64,000 nucleotides of DNA from Scatosoma sp048465415 (GCA_048465415.1 DBFWLO010000006.1:1-64000); one strand, 5' to 3'; shown: positions 9,119-18,580, numbered from the stretch's first letter. Notes: a model not told the origin generated them from the sequence alone. Numbers and translations: made by a program.

Positions 9119-11017
9119 ATGAAATTCAAAAGAGCGGCGGGAATCGCGGTAAGCTGTGTCTTTTTAGCGGGCAGTTTCGTAGCTTTTACGGGGTGCGGCG
9201 GCGGAACCGGCGATAAAGCGAAGGGCAGCCGCGTGGAAATTAAGTTTTTTTGCGACGCGTATAACGTAGACCAGGGAGCATGGAAAAATCTCATTGCCGC
9301 CTATAACGACGGCGCGGGCATGGAGGATAACGTATTTGTGTCTCCCACGCTGCAAAGGGGCGTCTCGGTCGCGCCCTCCGCGAGCTACTTTACGAGCGGC
9401 GGCAATTACGCCTACAACGTGATGGCGTTGTCGGACAGCGCGAACTCCTTCCAGAGTATAGTCATGCGCAGCGATTCCCGCCGCGCGCCCGACGGATACT
9501 TGCTCAATCTCGATTCGTACGCGGCGGCGGACGAGGATTTTCAAGCCAACGATATTCCCGAGACAACCATGCGTTGGTGGAAGGTAAAACTGGATAAAAA
9601 CGCGTCGCAGGGAGCGGGTAAGCCCAAGCATATCGTCGGCGAAGGCAATCTGTACGGCGTGCCTATCGGCAGCAGCGCGCACCTTACGGCATATAACCGC
9701 GAACTTTTCGAAGAACAAAAAATCAACATCATTTCGGTGGAAGAATCGGCGCTGGACGGCACGGGAACGTATGCCAAAGTACAGCCGCACGGCTACGCCG
9801 AATACAAAGAGTCGCCTTTTGAGGGCGCGGTGCGCTCCAAGACGCTCGACGGCCGCGACGTCTATAAGGTCTTTAATAACCGTATCGGCATGAATTGGGA
9901 AGAACAGCGCAACTTCTTCAAGTATTTTACCAAAGAATATAACGCTTCGTCCGCCTCCGACTGGGCGTTCGTGTCCGAGTTCTGGTTCAGCTACGGCTGG
10001 TCGGTCGGCGGCGACGCGATGGGGTACGACGGCCGCGAGTACGACTTTACGCTGCTCGATAAGGACGTCAATTATCTCGTAACGAAGGATAACACGCTGG
10101 TGAACGGCGTCACCTATCGGGCGGGCGATATCGTGCGCTACGAGGACAGAGTCAATCAGGCTGATATCGCTTCGCTCGACGGATTGTATCCGATTAAATC
10201 GCAATACGATGCCATACGGGAATACGTCGCGCTGCAAAAGCCGACGGACGGATTGGTGGACGCGGGATATTCGGGGTACGGCGTGGCTTCGCCCGACACG
10301 ACCAACGTGCACGCGCTGTATCAGGGCGATCAGGTGGCGATGATCCGTACGACGCCCAGCGAAATCAACGCGCTGTTGCAGGAAGGAAAGGCGAACAGGG
10401 AAACGACGGATTTTTGTCCCGCCGAAACTTATCGCGAATACGACGGCGGCAGCACCTATCAAAAGGACGGCAAAGCGGGCTTTGCCAACGAACAGCTGCT
10501 CGTAATCGGCGAGAAGTACGATCTGGACGGCGACGGACAGGCGGACGACGTATACACGGGCGAACTCAAAAAAGTGGACGGCACGCCCGTCGTTGGTAAA
10601 ACGACGGCGGCGAGCATCACACAGGCGCTCGTGATTCCCGCCTGCTCCAATCCGGAAAAGTATCAGGCGGCATGGGATTTCATCAGCTGGGCGGCAACGG
10701 AAGGACAGCGGTACATCGCGCTCACCGATACGCTTGCGCCCGTTTCGCAAAAAGTGCTGTTCAGCGAGCATTACGCTTACAATCAGGAGCTGTCGCGCGG
10801 CAAGAATTTCTATGCCGTCGCCATGGCGTCGACGGACATCGGCCGCGGCGATTGGGGATATTTCGAGGACGGCGGCTGGGTGACCGACTGGGCGAACGAT
10901 TTCAATAACCACGTGCGCCGCGGCGATATGACGCTTTCCGCGTTCTATGCCGCGAACGGGGCGAAAGCGATAAAGGCGCTCAACGATATGTACTGCGTCA
11001 TCAAGGGGATCCGGTGA
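9119..11017 (+). CDS. Extracellular sugar-binding lipoprotein of an ABC transporter
   Basis: A 632-residue solute-binding protein (lipobox FTGC, signal peptide 1-26). It is longer than the usual 420-550, as in SBPs for larger oligosaccharides. It shows typical SBP family 1 features: a central YGVPIGSS-type segment, QVAMIRTTPSEI, and a C-terminal WDFISWAATEGQ motif. It is followed directly by two permeases, the first overlapping its stop codon (TGATG), so the three genes form an importer. A strong AAGAGGAGG site precedes the ATG. Confidence 0.9.
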   Translation: MKFKRAAGIAVSCVFLAGSFVAFTGCGGGTGDKAKGSRVEIKFFCDAYNVDQGAWKNLIAAYNDGAGMEDNVFVSPTLQRGVSVAPSASYFTSGGNYAYNVMALSDSANSFQSIVMRSDSRRAPDGYLLNLDSYAAADEDFQANDIPETTMRWWKVKLDKNASQGAGKPKHIVGEGNLYGVPIGSSAHLTAYNRELFEEQKINIISVEESALDGTGTYAKVQPHGYAEYKESPFEGAVRSKTLDGRDVYKVFNNRIGMNWEEQRNFFKYFTKEYNASSASDWAFVSEFWFSYGWSVGGDAMGYDGREYDFTLLDKDVNYLVTKDNTLVNGVTYRAGDIVRYEDRVNQADIASLDGLYPIKSQYDAIREYVALQKPTDGLVDAGYSGYGVASPDTTNVHALYQGDQVAMIRTTPSEINALLQEGKANRETTDFCPAETYREYDGGSTYQKDGKAGFANEQLLVIGEKYDLDGDGQADDVYTGELKKVDGTPVVGKTTAASITQALVIPACSNPEKYQAAWDFISWAATEGQRYIALTDTLAPVSQKVLFSEHYAYNQELSRGKNFYAVAMASTDIGRGDWGYFEDGGWVTDWANDFNNHVRRGDMTLSAFYAANGAKAIKALNDMYCVIKGIR

Positions 11018-11994
11018 TGGAGCGGATCCGGGAATGCAAACAAAGCTCCGCGGCGGGAAACGTATCGCGGCGGACGGGGCGCAAAGGAGCACCTTTGCAT
11101 AAGAAACGCTATCATGCCACCAATTACCTGTGTCTCCTGATCGCGCTGGTCCCGATCGTCGCCTTTCTCGTGTTTAACGCGTTTCCCGTCGGACTGTCGT
11201 TCGCTTCCATGTTCACGAATATGGAGTTTAACGACATCGGCAGCATGAAATGGAATTCGTTCGAGAATTTCAGAGTCGTCTTTTCCGATCCGAAACTGTG
11301 GAAAGCATGGCTCGTCACGATCGTGCTCACGAGCACGCAGTTCGTCTCGCTCGCGATCGCTCTCGTCGTTTCCTTTCTGCTGGAACAGAGGATCAAAGGC
11401 GGGAAATTGCTGCAAGTAATCTATTTTATGCCGCATATCTGCTCGACGGCGGCCATCGCGATTATGTGGAGATTCGTATTCGATACGCATGCCGGCATCA
11501 TCAATTCTATTTTCGGCATGGAATTGGAGTGGCTGAACAATATCGAAAAACCCCAGCTTCTTACGATCGCCGTGTATATCACGATTTTGTGGCAGGCGCC
11601 CGCTTACGGGATCGTCATGCTCAAAGCCGCGTATAAAAACGTCAGCCCCGCCCTTTACGAAGCGGCGGAACTGGACGGCGCCAACGTGCTGCAAAAGTTC
11701 CGCTACGTCGCGCTGCCCGGCGTCAAACCGGTCGTGTTGTTTCTCGTTCTGGCGGGTATCACGACGGGGCTTGGGATTTTCGATCAGGTTCTTGTTCTTG
11801 CGCCCGTGCAGTGGACGGGCGTTGCGGGCCCGGACGACGCGGGGCTTACCATCAATTATTATATCTATCGTCAGGGCGTGGTGAGCAACGAGATGGAACT
11901 GGCGGCGGTCGCAAGCTGGTTTTTGTTCGCGGTAACGTTCGTCGTCACCTACCCGATCATTCGGGCGAGAAATAAGGCGTCTGCGGATTCTTGA
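11017..11994 (+). CDS. ABC sugar transporter permease, MalF type
   Basis: About 325 residues with six predicted membrane helices after a basic N-terminus of about 30 residues. The cytoplasmic coupling loop EAAELDGANVLQKFRYVALPG is the EAA motif that contacts the ATPase. A GTG three bases upstream also opens the frame, but the ATG overlapping the SBP stop (TGATG) is the simpler choice. It pairs with the MalG-type permease downstream. No ATPase gene is in the cluster. Confidence 0.92.
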   Translation: MERIRECKQSSAAGNVSRRTGRKGAPLHKKRYHATNYLCLLIALVPIVAFLVFNAFPVGLSFASMFTNMEFNDIGSMKWNSFENFRVVFSDPKLWKAWLVTIVLTSTQFVSLAIALVVSFLLEQRIKGGKLLQVIYFMPHICSTAAIAIMWRFVFDTHAGIINSIFGMELEWLNNIEKPQLLTIAVYITILWQAPAYGIVMLKAAYKNVSPALYEAAELDGANVLQKFRYVALPGVKPVVLFLVLAGITTGLGIFDQVLVLAPVQWTGVAGPDDAGLTINYYIYRQGVVSNEMELAAVASWFLFAVTFVVTYPIIRARNKASADS

Positions 11995-12011
11995 AGGGAG
12001 GAAGGACAAAT

Positions 12012-12944
12012 ATGCAATTATCTGTCAATCATTCGGCTCCGTCGTCGCGGAGCGGGAAGCGCCGCAAGTCTGTTTCCGCCGGGCGCGTCGCGATCTACGT
12101 CGTGCTTGCCGTTTATACGCTGTGGATCCTCTTCCCGTTCTTTGTCATTCTCGTAACTTCGCTGACTTCGGTCACGGAATATCAGGCGACCACGGGATAT
12201 GTCTGGTTCCCCAAGAAAATCACCTTGGACGGCTATAAGCGTTTATTCGTCGACGATCCGTTTATGCGCGACGGCATACCGAGTATTTTACGCGGATTTT
12301 TCAATACGATGTGGATCACGCTGATCCCGCTTTTTTCGGGATTGTTTCAGTCGCTGCTCGTATCGTATTGTTACTCCAAATGGGATTTTCCCTGTAAGAA
12401 CGCGCTCTTTCTCTTTACCGTCACGCTCATGTTTATTCCGCTGAACGCCTTTAATTTTGTCGGTTATATGTTCTATCAGAATATCGGTTGGACGGAGGGG
12501 CCAGCGTCGGTGCTGCCGCTCATCGTACCGGGATTGTTCGCCGGCGCGGGCACGATCTTTTTCCTGCGGCCGTATGTGGACGGCATCAACGGCGAGATCA
12601 TCGAGGCGGCGAAGATCGACGGCATGGGGTTTTGGAAAATATTCTTTTCCGTTGTCGTTCCGCTGTCGAAACCGGCGTTGATCGCACAGTTTATTTTCGG
12701 ATTTGTAGGCGGTTACAATAATTACAGCGGGGCTTTGATGTATCTGAACAGTTTGGGGACGGAAGACTTCTGGACGTTGCAGCTTGCGATGCAGAAGCTC
12801 ATCGACTTCAACAGCAGCGGCGATTCCGACTATGCGTTCAGCTGCGCGACGGCCCTGATGGGTATGCTTCCCTTGATGGCGGTATACTTTGCCTGCCAGC
12901 GTTTCTTCATCGAAGGTCTCGCGTTCGGCGGCGGCAAGGAGTAA
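12012..12944 (+). CDS. ABC sugar transporter permease, MalG type
   Basis: A 310-residue membrane protein with six helices and the EAA loop (IIEAAKIDGMGFWKIFFSVVVP). A TTG at 11991 would add seven residues, but GGGAGGAAGG lies just upstream of the ATG at 12012, which is therefore chosen. It forms the heterodimeric channel with the preceding permease. Confidence 0.92.
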   Translation: MQLSVNHSAPSSRSGKRRKSVSAGRVAIYVVLAVYTLWILFPFFVILVTSLTSVTEYQATTGYVWFPKKITLDGYKRLFVDDPFMRDGIPSILRGFFNTMWITLIPLFSGLFQSLLVSYCYSKWDFPCKNALFLFTVTLMFIPLNAFNFVGYMFYQNIGWTEGPASVLPLIVPGLFAGAGTIFFLRPYVDGINGEIIEAAKIDGMGFWKIFFSVVVPLSKPALIAQFIFGFVGGYNNYSGALMYLNSLGTEDFWTLQLAMQKLIDFNSSGDSDYAFSCATALMGMLPLMAVYFACQRFFIEGLAFGGGKE

Positions 12945-12946
12945 GT

Positions 12947-14956
12947 ATGAAGATTAAAGTCGGCGATTTAAAAACAGAAGAAAAATTAAGACTGATTTGC
13001 GGCAAAGATTGCTGGCACACGGTCGATCTGGACGGAAAATTACCCGTCGTCCGCGTGACGGATTCCTCTATGGGGGTACGTATGCCGGTCAATCCCGAAG
13101 CTTGGGACGGCGTTAAACCTTCGGTGGCGTATCCCGCTTTGCAGGTTTTGGCAAACACGTGGGATCTGGCGACCGTGCGCGAATATGCGCGGTGCTTGGC
13201 GGACGACTGCCTGGACGCGGGCGCGGATCTGATCCTCGGCCCGGGCGTCAATATCAAACGTTCGCCGCTCTGCGGCCGGAATTTTGAATATTTCTCGGAG
13301 GATCCCTATTTAGCGGGGATATTGGCGAGAGAGTACGTTGCCGCCATGCAGGAAGCGGGCGTAGGGGCGTGCGTCAAACATTTTTGCGCGAATAATCTCG
13401 AATACAATCGTTTGCAGCAGTCGAGCGAAGTGGACGAGAGAACGCTCAGGGAGATCTATTATAAACCGTTTGAAATCGTTTGTCAGGCAAAGCCGGTGGC
13501 GATTATGAGTTCGTATAACCGCATCAACGGCGTGTACGGTTCGGAGTATAAGAAAGGGTACGAAGTTTTGCGCAAGGAATACGCGTTTGACGGTATGATC
13601 ATGAGCGACTGGGACGCGGTGCGGGATCGTACGCAGGCGGCAAAGGCGGGGCTTGATTTGGAAATGCCCTATCATTCCGAGCATTACGAGCAGCTCAGGC
13701 GGGATTATGAGAACGGGAAAATCAGCGAGTCGGAACTCGATGCGTGCGCGTCGCGCGTGCTCGGCTTTATTTATCGCTGCAAGGCGCTGCGGGAAGGGAA
13801 AAAATGTACGCACACGTTGGAGGAGCGGATCGCGTTTACGCAAAAAGCGGTAGAGGAAGGGATCGTCCTTTTAAAAAACAACGGCGTGCTGCCGTTGAAA
13901 AAAGGAGCGAAACTTTCGATGTGCGGCTGGTTCGCTCGTCCGTGCGCGTACCTTCGGAAGCAGCCGCAGCTCGTAACGGGCGGAGGTTCCGGAAAAGTGG
14001 AACGGATTACGCCGATGTTTGATTTGCTGGAACTTTTGCAGCGTGAGACGGGCCGGGAGATTTCTTATGAGACGGCGTTCGGCGCGGACGGCGTGGATTC
14101 CTCCTTCATGAATCCGGGCGCTGCCGTGGAAAACGCGGCGGAAAGCGACGTCAATTTAGTGTTTGTCGGTACGGGCGCGGATATTGAGAGCGAAGGCGGA
14201 GACCGGGGCACGATGAAGTTGGAAAACGCGGCGTCTGCGCGTACCATACTCGATACGGCGGCGGTCAACGAGAATACGGTGGTAGTGGTTTTTTCCGGTT
14301 CGGCGATCGATATGAGCGAATGGATCGATCGGGTGGCGGCCGTCGTTTACGTGGGATTTCCGGGGGAACGAGGCGGAGAGGCTCTTGTCAACGTATTGAC
14401 GGGAAAGGTGAATCCCAGCGGGAAATTGACGGAGACGTTCCCGCTGCATTATGAAGATACTCCTGCCGCCAATACATTAATGAACAGCAAAGTAACCCGT
14501 TATCAGGAAGGCTTGGACGTCGGCTATCGCTATTTCGATACATACGGTAAAGAAGTCTTGTTTCCTTTCGGGTACGGATTGAGCTTTTCTGTTTTCGAGT
14601 ATTCCGACCTGATTTTGACGGCGGACGATGACAAAGTACAGGTCCGTTATACGCTTTGCAATCGCGGGGACATGGACGGCAAAGAAATTTCTCAAATATA
14701 TGTGCGCGCGTGTTCGTCTTATGTATACCGTCCTTTGAAAGAACTGAAAGGGTTTTCCAAAGATATGGTGCGAATAAGCGGCAGTACGGCGGTAACGGCG
14801 GTTTTAGACCGTTCCTCTTTTGCTTATTGGTCTACGGCGCGGGATTGTTGGACGGTGGAAGAGGGAATTTATGAAATTTTAGTCGGAGCCTCCGCGGCGG
14901 ACATTCGTCTGAAAGGGAAAGTGAGAATTAAGAACGGCGTGATTTCCGTTTTATAA
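12947..14956 (+). CDS. Glycoside hydrolase family 3 (beta-glucosidase/xylosidase type), cytoplasmic
   Basis: A 669-residue GH3 enzyme with no signal peptide. The TIM-barrel domain (1 to about 280) holds the catalytic nucleophile Asp221 in GMIMSDWDAV and the substrate-binding KHF (VKHFCANN). The alpha/beta sandwich (about 300-530) follows, then a fibronectin-III-like C-terminal domain (about 555-665). It probably splits oligosaccharides brought in by the ABC transporter. The start is 2 bp after the permease stop, with AAGGAG overlapping that stop. It is the last gene of the operon; a terminator follows. Confidence 0.93.
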   Translation: MKIKVGDLKTEEKLRLICGKDCWHTVDLDGKLPVVRVTDSSMGVRMPVNPEAWDGVKPSVAYPALQVLANTWDLATVREYARCLADDCLDAGADLILGPGVNIKRSPLCGRNFEYFSEDPYLAGILAREYVAAMQEAGVGACVKHFCANNLEYNRLQQSSEVDERTLREIYYKPFEIVCQAKPVAIMSSYNRINGVYGSEYKKGYEVLRKEYAFDGMIMSDWDAVRDRTQAAKAGLDLEMPYHSEHYEQLRRDYENGKISESELDACASRVLGFIYRCKALREGKKCTHTLEERIAFTQKAVEEGIVLLKNNGVLPLKKGAKLSMCGWFARPCAYLRKQPQLVTGGGSGKVERITPMFDLLELLQRETGREISYETAFGADGVDSSFMNPGAAVENAAESDVNLVFVGTGADIESEGGDRGTMKLENAASARTILDTAAVNENTVVVVFSGSAIDMSEWIDRVAAVVYVGFPGERGGEALVNVLTGKVNPSGKLTETFPLHYEDTPAANTLMNSKVTRYQEGLDVGYRYFDTYGKEVLFPFGYGLSFSVFEYSDLILTADDDKVQVRYTLCNRGDMDGKEISQIYVRACSSYVYRPLKELKGFSKDMVRISGSTAVTAVLDRSSFAYWSTARDCWTVEEGIYEILVGASAADIRLKGKVRIKNGVISVL

Positions 14957-14993
14957 TCGTCCGAAACGCCGGACCGCGGGCGTCTCCAATATA

Positions 14994-15023
14994 AAAACGG
15001 GCTTTAAAAAAGCCCGTTTTTTG
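14994..15023. terminator. Bidirectional intrinsic terminator between the GH3 and LysR genes
   Basis: AAAAACGGGCTTT and AAAGCCCGTTTTTT form a GC-rich stem with A-rich and T-rich flanks, so it can stop both convergent transcripts. Confidence 0.85.
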
Positions 15024-15029
15024 TGCGCT

Positions 15030-15905
15030 TTACAGTCGTTCCCGCAAATTTTTCAAAAAAATCTGCGCGGCTTTGGAAAAGATCTGATACTTCTTCCAGG
15101 CGATGTCGAGATGAGATTCCAGCCGCGGGAAAAGCGGCTTAAAGCATAGATCGCAGCCGCCGCCGGTATTGATCAGTTTGTCCAGTCCGAGCGCATAACC
15201 CATTCCTTCCTCGACCATCAGGGAGGCGTTATAGATGAGATTATACGTCGCGGCGACGTTCGGTTCTTCTTTAAGTCCCAGCCATTCGCGTATGATGTGG
15301 TTGGGTTTGTCGATGTTTCTCGGGCAGATCAGGGGCAGTCCCCGCAGATCTTGGGGCATAATGAATTCCTTTTCGGCCAAAGGACTGTCCCGGCGCATGA
15401 GCACGCCCCATATATCGGAAAGAGGGAGCCGGATATAGTCGTATTTGGAAAGATCGGCGGGTTCGATGAGGATTCCGAAATCGATCAGCCCCTTGTCCAG
15501 CCGTTCGGCGACGTCCGCCGTATCGCCGCTGAACAAATGAAATTTGATGCCCGGATTTTCCCTCTGGATCTCCCGCGCGGCGCTGATGATCGTCTGCAAA
15601 GCGTACGATTCGCCGCCGCCGATATAGACGTCGCCGCCGACGACTTCAAAAGGGCGCAGAAGTTCCGCTTCCGTTTTTTCGTATAGGTCGATGATCTCTT
15701 CCGCCCGTTTGCGCAGTAGCACGCCCGTCTCGGTCAGAATCATTTTTCTCTTGGCGCGGACAAAAAGAGGCTGCCCGATCTCTTTTTCCATGCCCTGTAT
15801 CTGACGAGTGAGACTGGGCTGGGTAAGGTATAGATATTCGGCGGCTTTCGAGATGCTTTCTTCCCGTGCCACCGCAAGAAAATATTTAAGCTCTCTCAGT
15901 TCCAT
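15030..15905 (-). CDS. LysR-family transcriptional regulator
   Basis: A 291-residue LysR regulator. The winged HTH is at 1-60 (MELRELKYFLAVAREESISKAAEYLYLTQPSLTRQI compressed: KAAEYLYLTQPSLTRQI), followed by a linker helix and a periplasmic-binding-like effector domain from about 90. An upstream in-frame ATG at 15929 would overlap the -10 box, so the ATG at 15905 with an AAGGAAG site is preferred. It is divergent from the small protein/aldo-keto reductase operon, the standard arrangement for a LysR activator and its target. Confidence 0.92.
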   Translation of the reverse strand: MELRELKYFLAVAREESISKAAEYLYLTQPSLTRQIQGMEKEIGQPLFVRAKRKMILTETGVLLRKRAEEIIDLYEKTEAELLRPFEVVGGDVYIGGGESYALQTIISAAREIQRENPGIKFHLFSGDTADVAERLDKGLIDFGILIEPADLSKYDYIRLPLSDIWGVLMRRDSPLAEKEFIMPQDLRGLPLICPRNIDKPNHIIREWLGLKEEPNVAATYNLIYNASLMVEEGMGYALGLDKLINTGGGCDLCFKPLFPRLESHLDIAWKKYQIFSKAAQIFLKNLRERL

Positions 15906-15927
15906 ACGCTTCCTTGCCTCCACGCTC

Positions 15928-15956
15928 ATTATACCACGCTTTTATATAGCCGTCAA
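15928..15956 (-). promoter_or_regulatory. Promoter of the LysR gene
   Basis: On the minus strand TTGACG, 17 bp, TATAAT. It lies 57 bp from the divergent promoter at 16014-16042, leaving room for a shared LysR site in 15957-16013. Confidence 0.8.
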
Positions 15957-16013
15957 GCGGGAATACGATAAGTCTATACGTTTTTGCTATGGAGAACTAT
16001 AAAATATAAGTAT

Positions 16014-16042
16014 TTGACATCTTCATTGTCCGGCGTTATAAT
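16014..16042 (+). promoter_or_regulatory. Promoter of the AKR/ECF/DUF1893 operon
   Basis: TTGACA, 17 bp, TATAAT, a perfect consensus match. The first gene starts 25 nt downstream of the -10. Confidence 0.85.
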
Positions 16043-16066
16043 AAAGAAAACAAGGGAGGGCGGGAA

Positions 16067-16309
16067 ATGCCGTATTTGTCGAATATCTCCGTTAAGCAGA
16101 ATCTTCTCGACGCCGGCTGCGACGAAGAGACGATCCGCCGTTTTGAAGAGATGAAAAGAGCGGGGAACGTAAAGGGGCAATTAAAAGTCCTGGCGGAATA
16201 CCGGCAAAAGCTGCTCGACTGCGTGCATGAGAAGGAGAAGAAGATAAGCTGCCTGGATTATCTCGTTTACGAATTGAGAAAAGAAACGGAAGCGGACGAA
16301 CGGAAATAA
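16067..16309 (+). CDS. Small conserved-type helical protein, unknown function
   Basis: 80 residues, charged and helical, no signal or membrane segment. It has the pattern of a short transcription-associated or oxidoreductase-associated protein: NLLDAGCDEETIRRFEEM near the start and a Lys/Glu-rich C-terminus with Cys52 and Cys61. It has a GGAGGG-like site and is the first gene after a consensus promoter. It is 19 bp ahead of the aldo/keto reductase and very likely co-transcribed. I do not recognise a named family. Confidence 0.75.
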   Translation: MPYLSNISVKQNLLDAGCDEETIRRFEEMKRAGNVKGQLKVLAEYRQKLLDCVHEKEKKISCLDYLVYELRKETEADERK

Positions 16310-16328
16310 AATAACTGTGGAGGGAGTC

Positions 16329-17474
16329 ATGATTTACAAGGATTTTCAGGGACTGCGGCTTTCCGCATTGGGCTTCGGCACGATGCGTCTGCCGGTGACG
16401 AAAGACGAGAACGGCGAGTACGGTTCGATCAACGAGTCCGAGGCGGAGCGGATCATCGATTACGCGATGAGCCGCGGCGTCAATTATTACGATACGGCCT
16501 GGGGATATCACGACGGTCAGTCGGAACGGGTGGTGGGAAAGATACTGGAAAAATATCCCCGCGAGAGCTTTTATCTGGCGACAAAATTTCCCGGGTACGA
16601 CCTGTCGAACATGGATAAGGTGGAGGAGATATTCGAGGCGCAGCTGAAAAAGTGCCGGGTGGAGTATTTTGATTTCTACCTCTTTCATAATCTTTGCGAA
16701 ATGAACGTCGATGCCTATCTCGACGACGAACGGTACGGGATCTATACATATCTCAAAAAACAGAAGGAAGCGGGGCGGATCAAACATCTGGGCTTTTCGG
16801 CGCACGGCAGCCGCGAGGTGATTCGCCGCTTTCTCGAAGCCTACGGCAAGGACATGGAATTTTGTCAGCTGCAAATAAATTATCTCGATTGGGAATTCCA
16901 AAGCGCTAAGGAAAAAACGGAACTTTTAAACGCTTGGAATATTCCCGTGTGGGTGATGGAACCGCTCCGCGGCGGACGGCTGGCGCAGCTTCCGGCGGAG
17001 GACGCCGCCCGTCTCAAAGCCCTGCGGCCGGAGGAAGGGATCCCCGCCTGGGCGTTCCGATTCTTGCAGACGATTCCAAACGTAAAAATGATCTTGTCGG
17101 GTATGTCCGATTTCGCGCAGGTGGAGGACAACGTCCGTACGTTTGAAGAGGAGAAACCGCTCGACGGGAAGGAACTTCAAGAGCTCTTATCCATCGCCGG
17201 CGGCATGATCAAAAAGACGGCGCTTCCGTGCACGTCCTGCCGCTACTGTACGAGCCATTGTCCCCGGCGTCTCGATATTCCGGAGCTCATCAAGCTCTAC
17301 AACGAGCATTGTTTCACGGGGGGCGGGTTCCTCGCGCCGATGGCGCTCCAGGCGGTTCCGGACGAAAAAAAGCCGAGCGCGTGCATCGGCTGCCGGAGCT
17401 GTGAAAAGGTATGTCCGCAGGGAATCAAAATTTCCGACATGATGTCGGATTTCACGAAAAGATTACAACAATAA
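16329..17474 (+). CDS. Aldo/keto reductase with C-terminal 2x[4Fe-4S] ferredoxin domain
   Basis: A 381-residue oxidoreductase. The (beta/alpha)8 AKR domain (1 to about 270) has the catalytic tetrad Asp55, Tyr60, Lys86 and His120. Residues about 290-375 hold two CxxCxxC...CP clusters (CTSCRYCTSHCP and CIGCRSCEKVCP), so electrons may pass between a ferredoxin-type pool and NAD(P)H. A GTG at 16317 adds four residues, but GGAGGGAGTC directly precedes the ATG at 16329. This class is common in anaerobic Clostridia; the substrate is unknown. The divergent LysR protein likely controls it. Confidence 0.92.
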   Translation: MIYKDFQGLRLSALGFGTMRLPVTKDENGEYGSINESEAERIIDYAMSRGVNYYDTAWGYHDGQSERVVGKILEKYPRESFYLATKFPGYDLSNMDKVEEIFEAQLKKCRVEYFDFYLFHNLCEMNVDAYLDDERYGIYTYLKKQKEAGRIKHLGFSAHGSREVIRRFLEAYGKDMEFCQLQINYLDWEFQSAKEKTELLNAWNIPVWVMEPLRGGRLAQLPAEDAARLKALRPEEGIPAWAFRFLQTIPNVKMILSGMSDFAQVEDNVRTFEEEKPLDGKELQELLSIAGGMIKKTALPCTSCRYCTSHCPRRLDIPELIKLYNEHCFTGGGFLAPMALQAVPDEKKPSACIGCRSCEKVCPQGIKISDMMSDFTKRLQQ

Positions 17475-17487
17475 CGGAGAAACGAAG

Positions 17488-18072
17488 ATGATCGAAAGTA
17501 TTCTGGAAAGAAAACATCTGAAACAAAAGGTAAAAATCACGGTGAAAACGCTGGTGTCGGCCGGGCTCGTGGCGCTGGCCGTCCTTCTGCCGCAGCTCGT
17601 CCATCTGGCCGCGGGACAGCCGGGCGGCGCGAAGTGGCTGCCCATGTACCTGCCCGTCCTACTCGGCGGGTGTCTGCTCGGCCGGCGCTGGGGATTGGGC
17701 GTGGGCGTGCTCTCGCCTCTCGTCAGCTTCCTCGTCACCTCTTTATGGGGGAATCCGATGCCCGCCGTTTCCCGCCTGCCCTATATGATCGCGGAACTGG
17801 CGGTGTTCGCCGTCGTTTCGGGCGCTTTTTCCGGCGGGATCGCGAAAAACGCCTGGTTAGCCTTCCCCGCGGTGCTTCTCGCCCAGGTCGCCGGCAGGGC
17901 GGTATTCCTCGCTCTGGCGGCGGTCTTTCAAAGCGTTTCGCCTCTGTCCGCCGCCGTCGTATGGTCGCAGGTTCAGTCGGGACTTTTGGGCATGGTCTTG
18001 CAGGCGGTGCTGGTACCCTTCCTCGTCATGGGGCTTGCCGGGCTTCTCGGTCGTGACGTCAAAAAAGAGTAA
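17488..18072 (+). CDS. ECF transporter S component-like membrane protein
   Basis: 194 residues, about six membrane helices, Ala/Leu/Val-rich. The central PMYLPVLLGGCLLGRRWGLGVG segment followed by a NPMPA-containing helix matches the S-component (substrate-binding) family of energy-coupling-factor vitamin transporters. The shared EcfA/EcfT module is not in this window, which is normal for group II ECF systems. It sits 13 bp after the AKR gene. The substrate is unknown; a cofactor used by the neighbouring reductase would fit (inference). Confidence 0.7.
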   Translation: MIESILERKHLKQKVKITVKTLVSAGLVALAVLLPQLVHLAAGQPGGAKWLPMYLPVLLGGCLLGRRWGLGVGVLSPLVSFLVTSLWGNPMPAVSRLPYMIAELAVFAVVSGAFSGGIAKNAWLAFPAVLLAQVAGRAVFLALAAVFQSVSPLSAAVVWSQVQSGLLGMVLQAVLVPFLVMGLAGLLGRDVKKE

Positions 18073-18078
18073 AAATCA

Positions 18079-18528
18079 ATGAATTCGGAATATAGAGAAC
18101 AAAAAAGCGACCTCGAAAGAGCGAAACGCCTGTTGGCGGAGGGCGGTTATACCTGCGCTCTCGTGTGCGGCGAGCGCGAGCTGGTCAGCCGCGAGCGGGG
18201 GATCCGTCCGCTCGTAAAATGGATAGAGAAGGGGACAAAGCCGCGAGGTTATTCCGCCGCAGACAAGATCGTCGGAAAGGCCGCCGCACTGCTGTACGCC
18301 TACATGGGAATAGGGGCGTTGTTCGCGGCGGTGTTGAGCGAAGAGGGTGCGGCAGTACTGCAAAAGTTCGGAATCGCGTCGGAATACGAAACTCTCGTAC
18401 CCGTCGTTATCAATCGCAAAGGGGACGGCGTATGTCCGATGGAACAAACGGTGCAAGGAACGGACGTCCCCGCGAAAGCTCTGGAACTTTTAAAAAATAA
18501 AATAGCGGAATTTTCCCAAAGAGAATAG
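18079..18528 (+). CDS. DUF1893 family protein (deaminase-like fold)
   Basis: 149 residues. The sequence LLAEGGYTCALVCGERELVSRERGIRPLV and the later ADKIVGKAAALLYAYMGI fit DUF1893, a family whose known structure resembles cytidine deaminase but whose activity is unestablished. The start is 6 bp after the ECF S component, so it is the last gene of the LysR-linked operon. Confidence 0.8.
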   Translation: MNSEYREQKSDLERAKRLLAEGGYTCALVCGERELVSRERGIRPLVKWIEKGTKPRGYSAADKIVGKAAALLYAYMGIGALFAAVLSEEGAAVLQKFGIASEYETLVPVVINRKGDGVCPMEQTVQGTDVPAKALELLKNKIAEFSQRE

Positions 18529-18580
18529 ACGCCTCAATTCGCTGATTTCCGAAAATTCCTCGTCGAAAATAATCACGTCG

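Noticed and set aside
9164..11092. 642-aa open frame on the minus strand
   Set aside because: It lies wholly antisense to the SBP and permease genes, shows Arg/Val/His-rich shadow composition, has no ribosome site and matches no family.
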